A stretch of DNA of 64,000 bases from the NCBI RefSeq assembly GCF_900094555.1, contig NZ_FMAC01000013.1:1-64000 (forward strand), read 5' to 3'. The notes beneath the pieces are model-generated. The model saw only the letters and a program-made list of their open reading frames with translations. It had not been told where the DNA came from and searched no databases. Below are positions 44,132-53,610 of the stretch, piece after piece. A program made the translations under genes and the position numbers. Each line of letters starts with the position of its first letter. The stretch's first letter is position 1. The DNA comes from Martinezella hainanensis. GTDB taxonomy: Bacteria; Pseudomonadota; Alphaproteobacteria; Rhizobiales; Rhizobiaceae.

Positions 44132-46645
44132 ATGGACCGGCTGGAGGACACGACCGTGATTGACGACCTTCTCGATGAAATGACACTTGAAGAACAGGTT
44201 GCATTGCTTTCCGGTGCCGACTTTTGGACGACGGTACAAGTCGAACGCCTCGGCATACCGAGGATTAAGGTAACCGACGGTCCAAACGGCGCACGCGGTG
44301 CAGGCTCTTTGGTTGGCGGAGTAAAATCCGCTTGCTTTCCGGTTGCAATCGGACTTGGAGCAACATGGAACCCAGCACTCGTTGGGCGCATGGGTATGGC
44401 GCTGGCCAATCAAGCCAAGAGCAAAGGGGCGTCGGTGCTGCTCGCTCCGACGGTCAACATCCACCGCACAGGTCTGAACGGCCGAAATTTCGAATGCTAT
44501 TCGGAGGATCCGCTGCTGACGTCTGAAATTGCTGTTGCCTATATTGAGGGCGTTCAAAGCCAAGGGGTAGCAGCAACAATCAAGCATTTTGTTGGCAACG
44601 AGTCAGAAATCGAGCGGCAAACGATCTCATCCGACATTGATGAGCGAGCACTTCGGGAAATATATCTTCTGCCTTTTGAACAGGCGGTGAAGAAGGCGAA
44701 CGTCATGGCTGTCATGTCGTCGTACAACAAATTGAATAACATTTACACCAGTGAGCATGCCTGGTTGCTGACGACCGTACTGCGAGAGGAATGGGGTTTT
44801 GACGGCATTGTCATGTCGGACTGGTTCGGTTCCCATTCAACTGTTGAAGCAATCAATGCGGGGCTGGATCTGGAAATGCCAGGGCCGGCAAGAGACCGTG
44901 GCGCGAAGCTTGTTAGCGCCGTCAACACCGGAGCAGTTGAGGCCGAAACCGTGCGCAATGCGGCGCGGCGTATCCTTAATTTGCTTGGGCGTCTTGGCGC
45001 ATTTGATATCGCATCAGATCTCGCTGAGGAGGCTGTCGATCTTCCAGAAGACCGCGCGCTGATACGCCGTCTAGGCGCCGAGAGCGCCGTGCTTCTCAGG
45101 AATGATGGGATACTACCACTTGCAAAAAGCGAACTGAACCGGGTCGCAGTAATCGGTCCAAATGCCGCAGTGGCCCATGTCACCGGTGGAGGCAGTGCGC
45201 AAATCAATGCTCACTATAAGGTAAGTCCGCTTGAAGGCATCCTCAATGCTTTAGGTGACGATCGCGTTTGCTACGCACAAGGCTGCCGCAATAATCGACT
45301 GATTGACGTGTTCAGAGGCGAAGTCACCGTGGAGTACTTCACGGGGCGTACGTGCCAAGGATCGTCAGTTCATACGGAAGTCGCTGATTCCGGAGAGTTC
45401 CTTTGGTTTGATCTTCCCGCCCGGGAACTCGTCGTCACCGACTTTTCAGCGCGACTGAGCGCGACCTTTGTTCCCGAAGAGAGCGGCGAACATAATATTG
45501 GGATGACCAACGCCGGACTAGCCAAGCTGTACGTCGACGGCGAATTGACCATCAATGGCTACGACGATTGGACAGCTGGCGAGAATTATTTCGGCACGGC
45601 CAACACCGAACAGCGCCACAATCTGATGCTCGAGGCGGGCCGCACGTACCAGATCGTTGTTGAATTCGCATCTCCTACCACCATGTCAGCGGGCGTCAAC
45701 TTGACCGGAATCCGCTTCGGAGTGGAGAAACCCCTCAGCACCAAGGCAATTGACGAGGCCATAGAGCTTGCACGTTTTGCCGATGTAGCTCTGGTTTTCG
45801 TTGGCCGCAATGGTGAGTGGGATACCGAAGGTCTGGATTTGCCCGATATGCGTTTACCAGGACGACAGGACGAATTGATCGAGAAGGTAGCCGCGATCAA
45901 TCCCAACACCGTGGCGATCCTGCAGACAGGCGGACCGATCGAAATGCAGTGGCTCACCAAAGTCCGCGCCGTGTTGCAATTGTGGTATCCGGGGCAGGAA
46001 CTTGGTAACGTGGCCGCTGATGTCCTTTTTGGCGACGCCGAGCCGAGTGGTCGCCTGCCACAAACCTTTCCGAAACGGGTGACGGATAGTTCCGCCATCA
46101 CGAGCGATTTATCCATTTATCCCGGCAAGGACGGCCGCGTGCACTACGCCGAAGGAATCTTCGTCGGATATCGTCATTATGATATGACCGGAATTGAGCC
46201 GCTCTTTCCATTCGGCTTTGGTCTCGGATACACGCGTTTCGATTGGGGCTTGCCAAAGATCTCAAGCACAGAAATGGGAGCCGATGGCATCTCAGTCACT
46301 GTCGACTTAACCAATGTGGGAGAGAAAGAAGGTGCAGAGGTCGTGCAGCTCTACGTGCATCCTCTCGCAAATACGATCGAGCGACCCTCTAAGGAATTGC
46401 GTGCTTTTGCAAAATTGACATTGCAACCAGGAGAAAGCGGCAAAGCCAATTTAACCATTAGGTTGCGCGATCTCAGCTATTTCGACATCGAGCTGGGCGG
46501 ATTTGTAGCTGAGGCTGGGGATTACGAGCTTTTGATTGCACGCAATGCAGGCGAGGTTTGCTCTTCGTTCAAAATTCGTCTTGCGTCCTCGTGGACCGAA
46601 CTGGTGAAAAGCGTAAAAGACAAACCTGCGGAATCCGCCCCTTAA
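44132..46645 (+). CDS. GH3 beta-glucosidase with PA14 domain
   Basis: An 837-residue glycoside hydrolase family 3 enzyme. The TIM-barrel domain (about 10-300) holds the catalytic nucleophile Asp230 in GIVMSDWFGSH and the substrate-binding KHFVGNESEIERQ. The alpha/beta sandwich domain (about 310-650) is interrupted by a PA14 carbohydrate-binding insertion (about 395-535, FVPEESGEHNIGMTNAG). The acid/base lies in the later loop region near GRNGEWDTEGLDLPDM. A fibronectin-III-like domain closes the protein. No signal peptide is visible, so it acts inside the cell on imported glucosides. It lies 52 bases after the MFS gene and shares its regulation. Confidence 0.94.
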   Translation: MDRLEDTTVIDDLLDEMTLEEQVALLSGADFWTTVQVERLGIPRIKVTDGPNGARGAGSLVGGVKSACFPVAIGLGATWNPALVGRMGMALANQAKSKGASVLLAPTVNIHRTGLNGRNFECYSEDPLLTSEIAVAYIEGVQSQGVAATIKHFVGNESEIERQTISSDIDERALREIYLLPFEQAVKKANVMAVMSSYNKLNNIYTSEHAWLLTTVLREEWGFDGIVMSDWFGSHSTVEAINAGLDLEMPGPARDRGAKLVSAVNTGAVEAETVRNAARRILNLLGRLGAFDIASDLAEEAVDLPEDRALIRRLGAESAVLLRNDGILPLAKSELNRVAVIGPNAAVAHVTGGGSAQINAHYKVSPLEGILNALGDDRVCYAQGCRNNRLIDVFRGEVTVEYFTGRTCQGSSVHTEVADSGEFLWFDLPARELVVTDFSARLSATFVPEESGEHNIGMTNAGLAKLYVDGELTINGYDDWTAGENYFGTANTEQRHNLMLEAGRTYQIVVEFASPTTMSAGVNLTGIRFGVEKPLSTKAIDEAIELARFADVALVFVGRNGEWDTEGLDLPDMRLPGRQDELIEKVAAINPNTVAILQTGGPIEMQWLTKVRAVLQLWYPGQELGNVAADVLFGDAEPSGRLPQTFPKRVTDSSAITSDLSIYPGKDGRVHYAEGIFVGYRHYDMTGIEPLFPFGFGLGYTRFDWGLPKISSTEMGADGISVTVDLTNVGEKEGAEVVQLYVHPLANTIERPSKELRAFAKLTLQPGESGKANLTIRLRDLSYFDIELGGFVAEAGDYELLIARNAGEVCSSFKIRLASSWTELVKSVKDKPAESAP

Positions 46646-47013
46646 CATCACCTCTGATCTTGGCGTTCCGTTGGCGAATAGCATAACGCGTTGGGAGCGC
46701 TGCGAAATTCAATCAGTTCTATTCCGTTGGCCGCCGTTTTTTCATCGTCGGCACCTTTCCGATCCCGAAACGCCGGATTCGCCTGCAATGCGCACGATTT
46801 TTGCGTAATCTCAATAATTCAGCCAAAATTTGGATAGTTCCGACAATAGAAATTTATCGTTCGGAAAGCAGTTGAATCCAAATTCAGAACAACCGAAGCA
46901 ACTCAGCGACCCTTCCAACCGCCATGAAGGCGGTTTGCTTTGGCGAAGCCCTAACAAAGCCCCTGGCCAAATACAGCGGCGACTTCCCACATCTTAGACA
47001 TATAGGAACCATC
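46646..47013. other. Upstream region of the membrane chemoreceptor
   Basis: About 370 bases, AT-rich near 46800-46880, probably holding the chemoreceptor promoter. A longer in-frame extension from 46924 is open but unlike the family. No terminator or known operator was recognised. Confidence 0.4.
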
Positions 47014-48966
47014 ATGAACCCCTTCAAAACCTTTGGAGTCGCCGCTCGTCTCGTCATCGGCTTCGGCTTCACTCTTCTTTTGATGGTTGGGCTTACCGTC
47101 TATTCCGTCACCAAGGTCGATCACATCAACCGCGATTTGACGACGATAAACGATGTCAACAGTGTGAAGCAGCGCTACGCAATTAACTTCCGCGGAAGCG
47201 TGCATGATCGGGCGATCGCCATCCGCGATGTCGCGCTACTCGAAAGCGAGGCAGACCGGAAGCAAACCATAGCGGTAATCGCAAAACTTGCGGCTTCTTA
47301 CGCGGAAAACGAGAAGCGCATGGCAGAGATGGTAGCCGCTCCGGATGCTGCAACTGACCAGGAGAGAGCGATTCTGGCCGAAATTGGCGACATACAGGGG
47401 AAGACGAATCCTCTAGTCGCGCAAATCATCGAACTCGAGGACGCGGGGAACGGTGAACAGGCCAAAAAAATTCTGTCAGAGCAGGCGCGCCCGCTTTTCG
47501 TCGCCTGGCTCGCGTCCATCAATAAGTTCATCGACTATCAGGAAGGCCTCAACAAGTCTATCGGGGTCGATGTCCGCGGGATAGCGAGTGGTTTCAAGTC
47601 GCTTGCATTCGCAGCGCTCGGGATCGCGATCCTTCTTTCGATGGTCGCGGTCGGAATTACGGCTCGCTCCGTGGTGAACCCACTGTCAAAGCTTCGCGAA
47701 TCGTTGAAGGCAATGGCCGAAGGCAATCTCGAAGGTAACCGCCATCTTGAAGCGCGCTTCGATGAGATTGGGATGCTAGCACGCGCTGTTGCCACGCTTC
47801 GGGATGCGATCTCGGCAAAGGCGGAGGAAGAGGCTGAAATTGAAACGAAACGGGCGGTAGTCGAACGTGAAAGGCTCGCGGAGGAAGCGCGCGAACAAAA
47901 CGTCATTGCCGAGCAAACGAGCGATGCAGTTCGTCAGCTTGCCGGCGCACTCCAGGCCTTGGCGAATGGCGACCTGACTCAACAGATCACCGTGCCATTC
48001 ATACCCTCACTCGACAAAGTAAGACTAGATTTCAACGCTGCCGTCGAAAAACTCCGAGTTGCTATGCAAAAGGTGGCCGAAAATGCGAGTGCAATAGCCG
48101 CCGGAGCCAAGGAAATCCGATCCGCCTCAAACGATCTCTCCCAGAGGACCGAACAGCAAGCCGCATCGGTCGAAGAGACGGCGGCAGCACTGGAAGAAAT
48201 CACCACGACCGTGACCGATTCGAGCGAGCGTGCTCAAGCCGCCGGTCAGCTTGTCCGCCAGACGAAAGTTAGCGCCCAGCGGTCCGGAGGCGTCGTTCGC
48301 AATGCCATTGGCGCTATGGGCAAAATCGAAGCCTCAGCCGCAGACATTGCCAATATCGTTGGTGTCATCGACGAAATCGCGTTCCAAACCAATCTGCTGG
48401 CACTCAACGCCGGCGTAGAGGCGGCTCGTGCAGGAGAAGTGGGCAAGGGTTTCGCGGTCGTTGCGCAAGAGGTACGTGAACTCGCACAGCGTTCCGCCAA
48501 GGCAGCAAAGGAGATAAAAGAGCTGATTACCACCTCAAACGACCATGTTACAAACGGGGTAATCCTGGTAGGAGAAACCGGAAATGCATTGAAAGAGATC
48601 GTTGCTCAAGTAGAGGAGGTTGATGGAAACGTCACGGCCATCGTTCAATCTTCGAAGGAGCAGGCGTTAAGCTTAAAAGAGATCAATACCGCCGTAAACA
48701 CGATTGATCAGGGGACGCAGCAAAACGCCGCAATGGTTGAGCAGGCTACGGCTGCGGCATATAGCCTCGCACAGGAGGCTGACGCATTGTTCCATCTTCT
48801 CCGCCAGTTCGACACCGGAGCGGATCTAGCCGCAACGCGGAAGTTACCGACGCCGTCCATCACCAGCATCCCCCGATCGGCTACGCCAGTCCGTCGAATG
48901 GCAGCAAAAGTGGTCCAATCGTTCGGAGGAAACGTGGCATTGGCAAGCGATTGGGAGGAGTTTTGA
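47014..48966 (+). CDS. Membrane methyl-accepting chemotaxis protein
   Basis: A 650-residue chemoreceptor. A first membrane helix (residues 11-30), a periplasmic four-helix-bundle sensor of about 160 residues, a second membrane helix near 190-210, two HAMP-like units (RSVVNPLSKLRESLKAMAEGNLEG and ALANGDLTQQI) and the methyl-accepting coiled coil with canonical tip VIDEIAFQTNLLALNAGVEAARAGEVGKGFAVVAQEVRELAQRS. The last residues are DWEEF, the type of C-terminal pentapeptide that tethers CheR/CheB in rhizobial receptors. The ATG at 47014 starts the usual NPFK basic N-terminus. Ligand unknown; it stands between the glucoside genes and IS21. Confidence 0.92.
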   Translation: MNPFKTFGVAARLVIGFGFTLLLMVGLTVYSVTKVDHINRDLTTINDVNSVKQRYAINFRGSVHDRAIAIRDVALLESEADRKQTIAVIAKLAASYAENEKRMAEMVAAPDAATDQERAILAEIGDIQGKTNPLVAQIIELEDAGNGEQAKKILSEQARPLFVAWLASINKFIDYQEGLNKSIGVDVRGIASGFKSLAFAALGIAILLSMVAVGITARSVVNPLSKLRESLKAMAEGNLEGNRHLEARFDEIGMLARAVATLRDAISAKAEEEAEIETKRAVVERERLAEEAREQNVIAEQTSDAVRQLAGALQALANGDLTQQITVPFIPSLDKVRLDFNAAVEKLRVAMQKVAENASAIAAGAKEIRSASNDLSQRTEQQAASVEETAAALEEITTTVTDSSERAQAAGQLVRQTKVSAQRSGGVVRNAIGAMGKIEASAADIANIVGVIDEIAFQTNLLALNAGVEAARAGEVGKGFAVVAQEVRELAQRSAKAAKEIKELITTSNDHVTNGVILVGETGNALKEIVAQVEEVDGNVTAIVQSSKEQALSLKEINTAVNTIDQGTQQNAAMVEQATAAAYSLAQEADALFHLLRQFDTGADLAATRKLPTPSITSIPRSATPVRRMAAKVVQSFGGNVALASDWEEF

Positions 48967-49224
48967 ACGAAGGTCTGCCGCAGGCGCATGGACGAATTTC
49001 TCGCGCTAACCGCAAATCACGGGCCACCTCGTCAGTTCTCACGAAGGGGAAGCGTTCCAGGATTCGTTTTCGGCGAGTTACTGTCAATCGGCGTTGTAAC
49101 GGGACCCCTTATCGGCTCCCAAAAGGGACCCCTGCCTCTGGTTGCATAGGGTCAGCGCGCGTAGGCCCGGAGCTTTCCATTTAGCGCAGGGGCCTGCGGG
49201 CGCGGATTGTTTGTCTTTTCGGCT

Positions 49225-49959
49225 TTAGCTTTGAGAGCGGTTTTTGAAGCGCCAGGATTCATTCCCGGTCTCAACGATCTCGCAATGATGAGTGAGTCTG
49301 TCGAGCAGAGCGGCGGTCATCTTGGCGTCGCCGAACACGGCCGGCCACTCGCCGAACGCCAGGTTCGTCGTGACGATGATTGAGGTCCGCTCGTAGAGCC
49401 TGCTGATCAGATGGAAGAGGAGCTGCCCGCCGGCCTGGGCGAATGGGAGGTAGCCGAGCTCGTCCATGATGACGAAGTCGAGCCTGGTGATGAAGTCGGC
49501 CAGCCGCCCTTGCTTTCCGCCACGTGCCTCCGTCTCAAGCCGATTGACAAGGTCAACGACATTGAAGAAGCGCCCGCGTGCTCCGTTGCGGATCAGAGCA
49601 CGAGCAAGCGCGATGGACAGGTGGGACTTTCCCGTGCCGGTCCCGCCGACCAGAACGATGTTGTGCTGCTCGGCAAGGAAGGCCCCGGTCGCGAGCTGAC
49701 GCACCAGCCCTTCATTGACCGGTGTGTCGGTAAAGTCGAAGTCGTCGATGTCTTTGGCCAGCGGCAGCTTGGCAACAGCGATCTGGTATTTGATGGAGCG
49801 AGACTGCTTCTCGGCGATCTCTGACTGCAGTAGGTCGCCCACGATGCGCGGCGGTTCGTGCTGGCGCTTTATGCCGGAGGCCATGATCTCGTCATAGGCG
49901 CTGCGCATGCCGAACAGCTTCAGCGTGCCCATCATGTCGAGGATTTGGGGTCGTTCCAT
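49225..49959 (-). CDS. istB: IS21 helper ATPase IstB
   Basis: A 244-residue AAA+ protein of the DnaC/IstB type that assists the IstA transposase in target choice. Walker A GGTGTGKSH near residue 102 and Walker B VIMDELGYLPF near 160 are intact. The ATG at 49959 is separated by one base from the istA stop, with AGGAGG about 10 bases upstream inside istA. The C-terminus is full length, so the protein should be active. Confidence 0.95.
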   Translation of the reverse strand: MERPQILDMMGTLKLFGMRSAYDEIMASGIKRQHEPPRIVGDLLQSEIAEKQSRSIKYQIAVAKLPLAKDIDDFDFTDTPVNEGLVRQLATGAFLAEQHNIVLVGGTGTGKSHLSIALARALIRNGARGRFFNVVDLVNRLETEARGGKQGRLADFITRLDFVIMDELGYLPFAQAGGQLLFHLISRLYERTSIIVTTNLAFGEWPAVFGDAKMTAALLDRLTHHCEIVETGNESWRFKNRSQS

Positions 49960-49960
49960 A

Positions 49961-51460
49961 TCAGCTTGCCCTCCTGAGGCTGTCGTAACGGGCGCAATCG
50001 GCCAGAGGCTCATGAGTCAGGCGAAGCGCATCGGGAATGGAAAGGATGGCAGCCGGCTGCGGGTCACGCTTGCGGGCCAGAATGTTGATGATGACGGCGG
50101 CCGAGAACACGCCCTGATCGAGCGCCTCCTGGCAGGCCGCCTCGACGGCAGGGAGCCCGTCCAGACCGACACATTCGAGGATCGACACCATCTGCCGGTC
50201 GCCGTCATGCATGCCCTTCAGCCGGCGTCGCACTTTCTCCATGGCGGCAGGCAAAACCCAATCGTGGAACGGCGCACCATTGCGCAATGCTCCCGGCTTT
50301 CGAGTCAGGACCGGCACATAATGCCATGGATTATAGACCGTCTCGCCGCGGCCGTAGCTGCGGTCGTGCCGGCCTATCTCGACGCCGTCCTGACGGATGA
50401 TGATGCGGTCGGCATAGGCATGTATCTCGGCCGGGCGACCGACCGAGGTCGACAGCACAGAATATTTGTTGTTATCGAAGCGCACGAGGCAGGTCTTGCC
50501 GATCGAGGCCTGCACAGCATGGAAGCCATCGAACGGACCGGGATAACTGACCAGATGCGGCTTCTCCGTTTCGAACACCTCCCAGATCGTGCGCTCTGTC
50601 TGGTCGACATGCTTATGGGCGCGGGCGTAGCTGATGCATTTGTCCAGCAGCCAGCCATTCAGCTCGTCGTAGGATTTGAAGCGCAGTCGGGGTGTGAAGA
50701 AGCGTTCCCGCACCAGATTGACCTGGTTCTCGACCTGGCCTTTCTCCCATCCTGACGCCGGAGTGCAGGCCACCGGCTCGATCAGGTAGTGGCTGCACAT
50801 CTGCAGGAAGCGGCGATTGTATTGCCGTTGCTTGCCGACGAAGACCGTTTCCACCGCGGTCTTCATATTATCATAAATGCCGCGCGTGCAGGCCCCGCCG
50901 AAGAACGCGAACGCCCGGTCATGGGCATCGAAGACCATCTCCTGCGTCTCGCGCGGATAGGCTCTCACATACATCATCCGGCTATGGCAGAGCCGGACAT
51001 GCGCCACCTTCACCGTCGTCGTCACGCCATTCAGCACGACGATCTCGTGGCTCCAGTCAAACTGGTAAGCCTCGCCCGGCGCATAATAGAGCGGCACATA
51101 GGCTTCCGCCGTCACCGAGCCGCGCTCCTTCGCCCAGGTTCGGGCATAGCGCCGGACGGTGTCGTAACCGCCCTGGTAGCCGAGTTCGCGCAAATCCTCG
51201 AACAGCCGGATCAGCGTCAGCCGTTCCCGAGAGGATTTGGCCTCATTGGCAAACAGCATTCCATCGAGCTGATTGCGCCAAGGACCGAGCTTCGGCTGAG
51301 GTTGGCGGGCCCGCTCGTATTTGAACTCCGTCTCATCGCTGCGCAGAACCTTCCGCACCACCTTGCGCGATACACCAAGCTCCCGGCAGATCGCCTTAAT
51401 CGACTTGCCCTGCACGCGGGAAAGTCGCCGTATCTTCAGAATTGTCTCCACAACAAGCAT
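49961..51460 (-). CDS. istA: IS21 transposase IstA
   Basis: A 499-residue DDE transposase. It has an N-terminal HTH (SIKAICRELGVSRKVVRKVLRSD), the RNase H-like core with the first Asp in YQFDWSHEIV, the second in GIYDNMKTAV and the Glu in GWEKGQVENQVN, and a C-terminal beta domain. The start at 51460 (MLVVETILKIRRLSR) is preferred over the upstream frame to 51511, which runs into the terminal repeats. No frameshift or stop is seen. Confidence 0.95.
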   Translation of the reverse strand: MLVVETILKIRRLSRVQGKSIKAICRELGVSRKVVRKVLRSDETEFKYERARQPQPKLGPWRNQLDGMLFANEAKSSRERLTLIRLFEDLRELGYQGGYDTVRRYARTWAKERGSVTAEAYVPLYYAPGEAYQFDWSHEIVVLNGVTTTVKVAHVRLCHSRMMYVRAYPRETQEMVFDAHDRAFAFFGGACTRGIYDNMKTAVETVFVGKQRQYNRRFLQMCSHYLIEPVACTPASGWEKGQVENQVNLVRERFFTPRLRFKSYDELNGWLLDKCISYARAHKHVDQTERTIWEVFETEKPHLVSYPGPFDGFHAVQASIGKTCLVRFDNNKYSVLSTSVGRPAEIHAYADRIIIRQDGVEIGRHDRSYGRGETVYNPWHYVPVLTRKPGALRNGAPFHDWVLPAAMEKVRRRLKGMHDGDRQMVSILECVGLDGLPAVEAACQEALDQGVFSAAVIINILARKRDPQPAAILSIPDALRLTHEPLADCARYDSLRRAS

Positions 51461-51645
51461 CCAAATAAAAAGCCTCCGATTAAACCGGAGGCTGTTGTAA
51501 CCCCATCGCAAATGGGGGTCCCGTTTGGACGCCGATCACCCCAAATGCGGGGTCCTTATTCCATGCCTAATCACAAGTTACCGCCTGCGACATTTCGCGC
51601 GAGTTCCAGATAGACCTTCAAATCCGAATGTCCGGATAGTATGTG

Positions 51646-51673
51646 TAGTGTATGGATATCAAGCCATACACTA
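51646..51673. promoter_or_regulatory. Perfect inverted repeat before a decayed GntR/MocR start
   Basis: TAGTGTATGG at 51646-51655 and its exact complement CCATACACTA at 51664-51673 with an 8-base spacer. It lies 12 bases before the ATG at 51686 of a GntR-type remnant, so it looks like an old autoregulatory operator. Confidence 0.5.
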
Positions 51674-51685
51674 TCGGTTAGGGTC

Positions 51686-51815
51686 ATGTGGAAAACGCGA
51701 ATTGTCGGCGGCGGCCGGCTAAAATACATCGGTTGGGCGACGCTCTCGAACAGGACATCCAGGCTGGTGTTTATGCGTCAGGTGGTCGGTTGCCCGGGAC
51801 CATGGGCCAAACCGA
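51686..51815 (+). pseudogene. N-terminal remnant of a GntR/MocR-type regulator
   Basis: Reading from ATG 51686 gives MWKTRIVGGGRLKYI, and after a one-base frame change the next frame gives RLGDALEQDIQAGVYASGGRLPG. Joined, this matches the start of the winged-helix domain of GntR/MocR regulators (compare the intact gene at 63212, SPRYMAIADLIEMDLRSGLLMVGDRLPAQ). The rest of the regulator is gone, replaced by the small membrane protein gene. It lies just beyond the right end of IS21. Confidence 0.55.
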
Positions 51816-51828
51816 TTCATCCGGCTTG

Positions 51829-52170
51829 ATGATCGAAGTGAAGTTCGACGGTGTGTTTAAAGGACAAAACAAGCTGCTGAAGCGGCAGACAAACCTCCGT
51901 ACGATAGATTTTATCAAAGTTAGGAAATTGAGAGCGATGGATTGGTTCCCTTTAGTCTTCTTTCCGTTGAAGGTTTTCGCGTTAGGCACGGGCATGTTCT
52001 TCGCCATAAAGTGGCATTACGCTCAACGGATTTCCTCCGACCCGATTAACGTCGTCAAGGTCGTGTTAGAGTGCGCTGGCTATTTCCTGCTTGTGATAAT
52101 CGTGTTCGCAGCGGTCTACGGTTCATTAAATTACCTCGGTTTACTTCCTGCCGGTTTAGACTTCGTTTGA
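51829..52170 (+). CDS. Small membrane protein, hypothetical
   Basis: A 113-residue protein of unknown function. Residues 38-60 (WFPLVFFPLKVFALGTGMFFAI) and about 80-105 (VLECAGYFLLVIIVFAAVYGSLNYLG) form two membrane helices. The ATG at 51829 begins the region shared with the decayed copy at 16431, which supports it as the gene boundary, although no strong ribosome site precedes it; MDWFPLV at 51937 is an alternative. Its position after a regulator remnant and next to IS21, plus the dead copy beside an IS5 relic, suggests a mobile or duplicated accessory gene. Confidence 0.55.
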   Translation: MIEVKFDGVFKGQNKLLKRQTNLRTIDFIKVRKLRAMDWFPLVFFPLKVFALGTGMFFAIKWHYAQRISSDPINVVKVVLECAGYFLLVIIVFAAVYGSLNYLGLLPAGLDFV

Positions 52171-52520
52171 AATGGAGAAAGAAGCTTGATACCAACGTCA
52201 TTAGTCTCGACTTGCAGACAAGACTGGCCGCTTGCAGTCGTTCTCGATAACTGACTTAGTCAATGCGATTGGCGAAGGATTCTCTGATTTGGCTTCGCCG
52301 TTTTAGGTTCGATCGGTGGTATTTCATTCAACGAGTGATTTTCCAATGAGTATGCAATTGCTGACAACCTACAAGGTCCTCTTGAGTTGCTCTTTGTCGC
52401 TATAGACGACGCGCGGACTGAATCACCATACCGTCCCACTGGAAAGGTAGTCAGGAACTCACTCAGGAAAGCCACAGGCAACACCTCAGCTGCGGCTGCC
52501 CTGGCCAACAGAAACGGCGA
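52171..52520. other. Region between the small membrane protein and the AraC gene
   Basis: About 350 bases. Open frames on both strands (52260-52508 minus, 52387-52575 plus) show no family resemblance. No terminator was recognised for the convergent genes. Confidence 0.35.
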
Positions 52521-53537
52521 TTATTGCCTTCGATTACGCAATGTTTGCGAGGGGAGCTCGCCAAAACGTGCATGATAGTCCGCTGCAAATCTTCCCATCT
52601 GGGCAAAGCCCCATTTTGTCGCAACATCAGAGACCGACGTTGTCGCTGGATTACTTGCTAGCTCTGCTTGAACAGCCTCCAATCTGAGATTACGAAGATA
52701 GCCCATTGGTGTGGCGGACTGAAACTGTCGGAACCCTAATTGCAATGCACGCATTCCCGCGCCAGAGGCAGCTACAATTTGTTCCAATGTAATCGGCTGA
52801 CTTATGTGACTGCGCATAAATTCAATCGCGCGCTTTACATGGCGGGGGTTTGCATTGACTTCTGTGTGCAGCTTTTTCGAGTAGGCGTGTGGCACGGAGA
52901 ATAACAGGTGGTTGAGGAAGCCGTCCACCAGATTGGTTAGCGCCATAGGCGACTTTTGGAGAAGAGATTCGTCCCTCAAGCCTTCATTCAGTAAGTTAGC
53001 AAGCTGTTTGAGCAATAACCCCGGTCCAGTTGAAATATCGATTTCCGGGTGAAAACCCATATCTCTTTTTACAGGTATCCCAAATAAATTAGATAGACGC
53101 GTTTGCAACTCCGCGAAGGATAATACTGCGGTTAAGTGACTGCGTGGGCCGCAGATACTCATACCTTTATTATAAGCCGAATCAACAATTGTGATCTGAG
53201 AGGGAGCGGACACCAAGTCTTGCTCATTCATGTGGATAGTTGCCCCACCGCTCTGCGGAAAGAGCAAAACCAATTTGTCACCTGCCGCCTGCCGGCGGTT
53301 CCAGATTTCTCCCTCATAAGCTGCCTGCACGAACGTCAACGGGCCAGTGGTAACCACCTGGCAATCAAAAGAGAAGCCGTCGCTAACGCGCTCCACGGCA
53401 AAGCGAGATGTAGAGCTGGAAATAATTGCTGCGAGCTTTTCCGGGTCCCTACCATACTCCCTTGTTCGTACAATCTTGTTCATTGCTTTAGCATCTTTCG
53501 TAGGCTCGAAAGTGAGACCGGTCGGTGTAGTCTTCAT
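52521..53537 (-). CDS. AraC family transcriptional regulator
   Basis: A 338-residue regulator. The N-terminal 200 residues resemble the AraC_binding_2 domain found in AraC-like activators, and the C-terminal 100 residues hold the double HTH (SQPITLEQIVAASGAGMRALQLGFRQFQSATPMGYLRNLRL and SVSDVATKWGFAQMGRFAADYHARFGELP). The ATG at 53537 follows GGGAGCAGGGA; the longer frame to 53684 overlaps the LnmK-like gene. It is the last gene of a leftward run that includes the LnmK-like and PAS chemoreceptor genes and, further upstream, the Nit1C operon. Confidence 0.88.
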   Translation of the reverse strand: MKTTPTGLTFEPTKDAKAMNKIVRTREYGRDPEKLAAIISSSTSRFAVERVSDGFSFDCQVVTTGPLTFVQAAYEGEIWNRRQAAGDKLVLLFPQSGGATIHMNEQDLVSAPSQITIVDSAYNKGMSICGPRSHLTAVLSFAELQTRLSNLFGIPVKRDMGFHPEIDISTGPGLLLKQLANLLNEGLRDESLLQKSPMALTNLVDGFLNHLLFSVPHAYSKKLHTEVNANPRHVKRAIEFMRSHISQPITLEQIVAASGAGMRALQLGFRQFQSATPMGYLRNLRLEAVQAELASNPATTSVSDVATKWGFAQMGRFAADYHARFGELPSQTLRNRRQ

Positions 53538-53610
53538 TCCCTGCTCCCGGAGTTGAAAGAAGGCGCCTCGTCCGGCCGATCGGGAATATTTCGTAGATTT
53601 CGCTGGCAAG

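Larger units (their letters stand above)
49082..51538 (-). mobile_element. IS21-family insertion sequence, apparently intact
   Basis: The element carries istA and istB intact on the minus strand. The ends show related inverted sequences: ATCGGCGTTGTAACGGGACCCC at 49087-49108 on the left and, read outward from the right, GATCGGCGTCCAAACGGGACCCC at about 51515-51537. Extra GGGACCCC-type copies lie near 49125 on the left, and a further GCGGGGTCC lies just outside the right end near 51552, as expected for the multiple terminal repeats of IS21 elements. Exact tips and a target duplication could not be fixed by eye, so the limits are approximate. Confidence 0.85.

Noticed and set aside
52260..52575. 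Short open frames on both strands between the small membrane protein and AraC genes
   Set aside because: They overlap each other or the AraC gene and lack ribosome sites and motifs.
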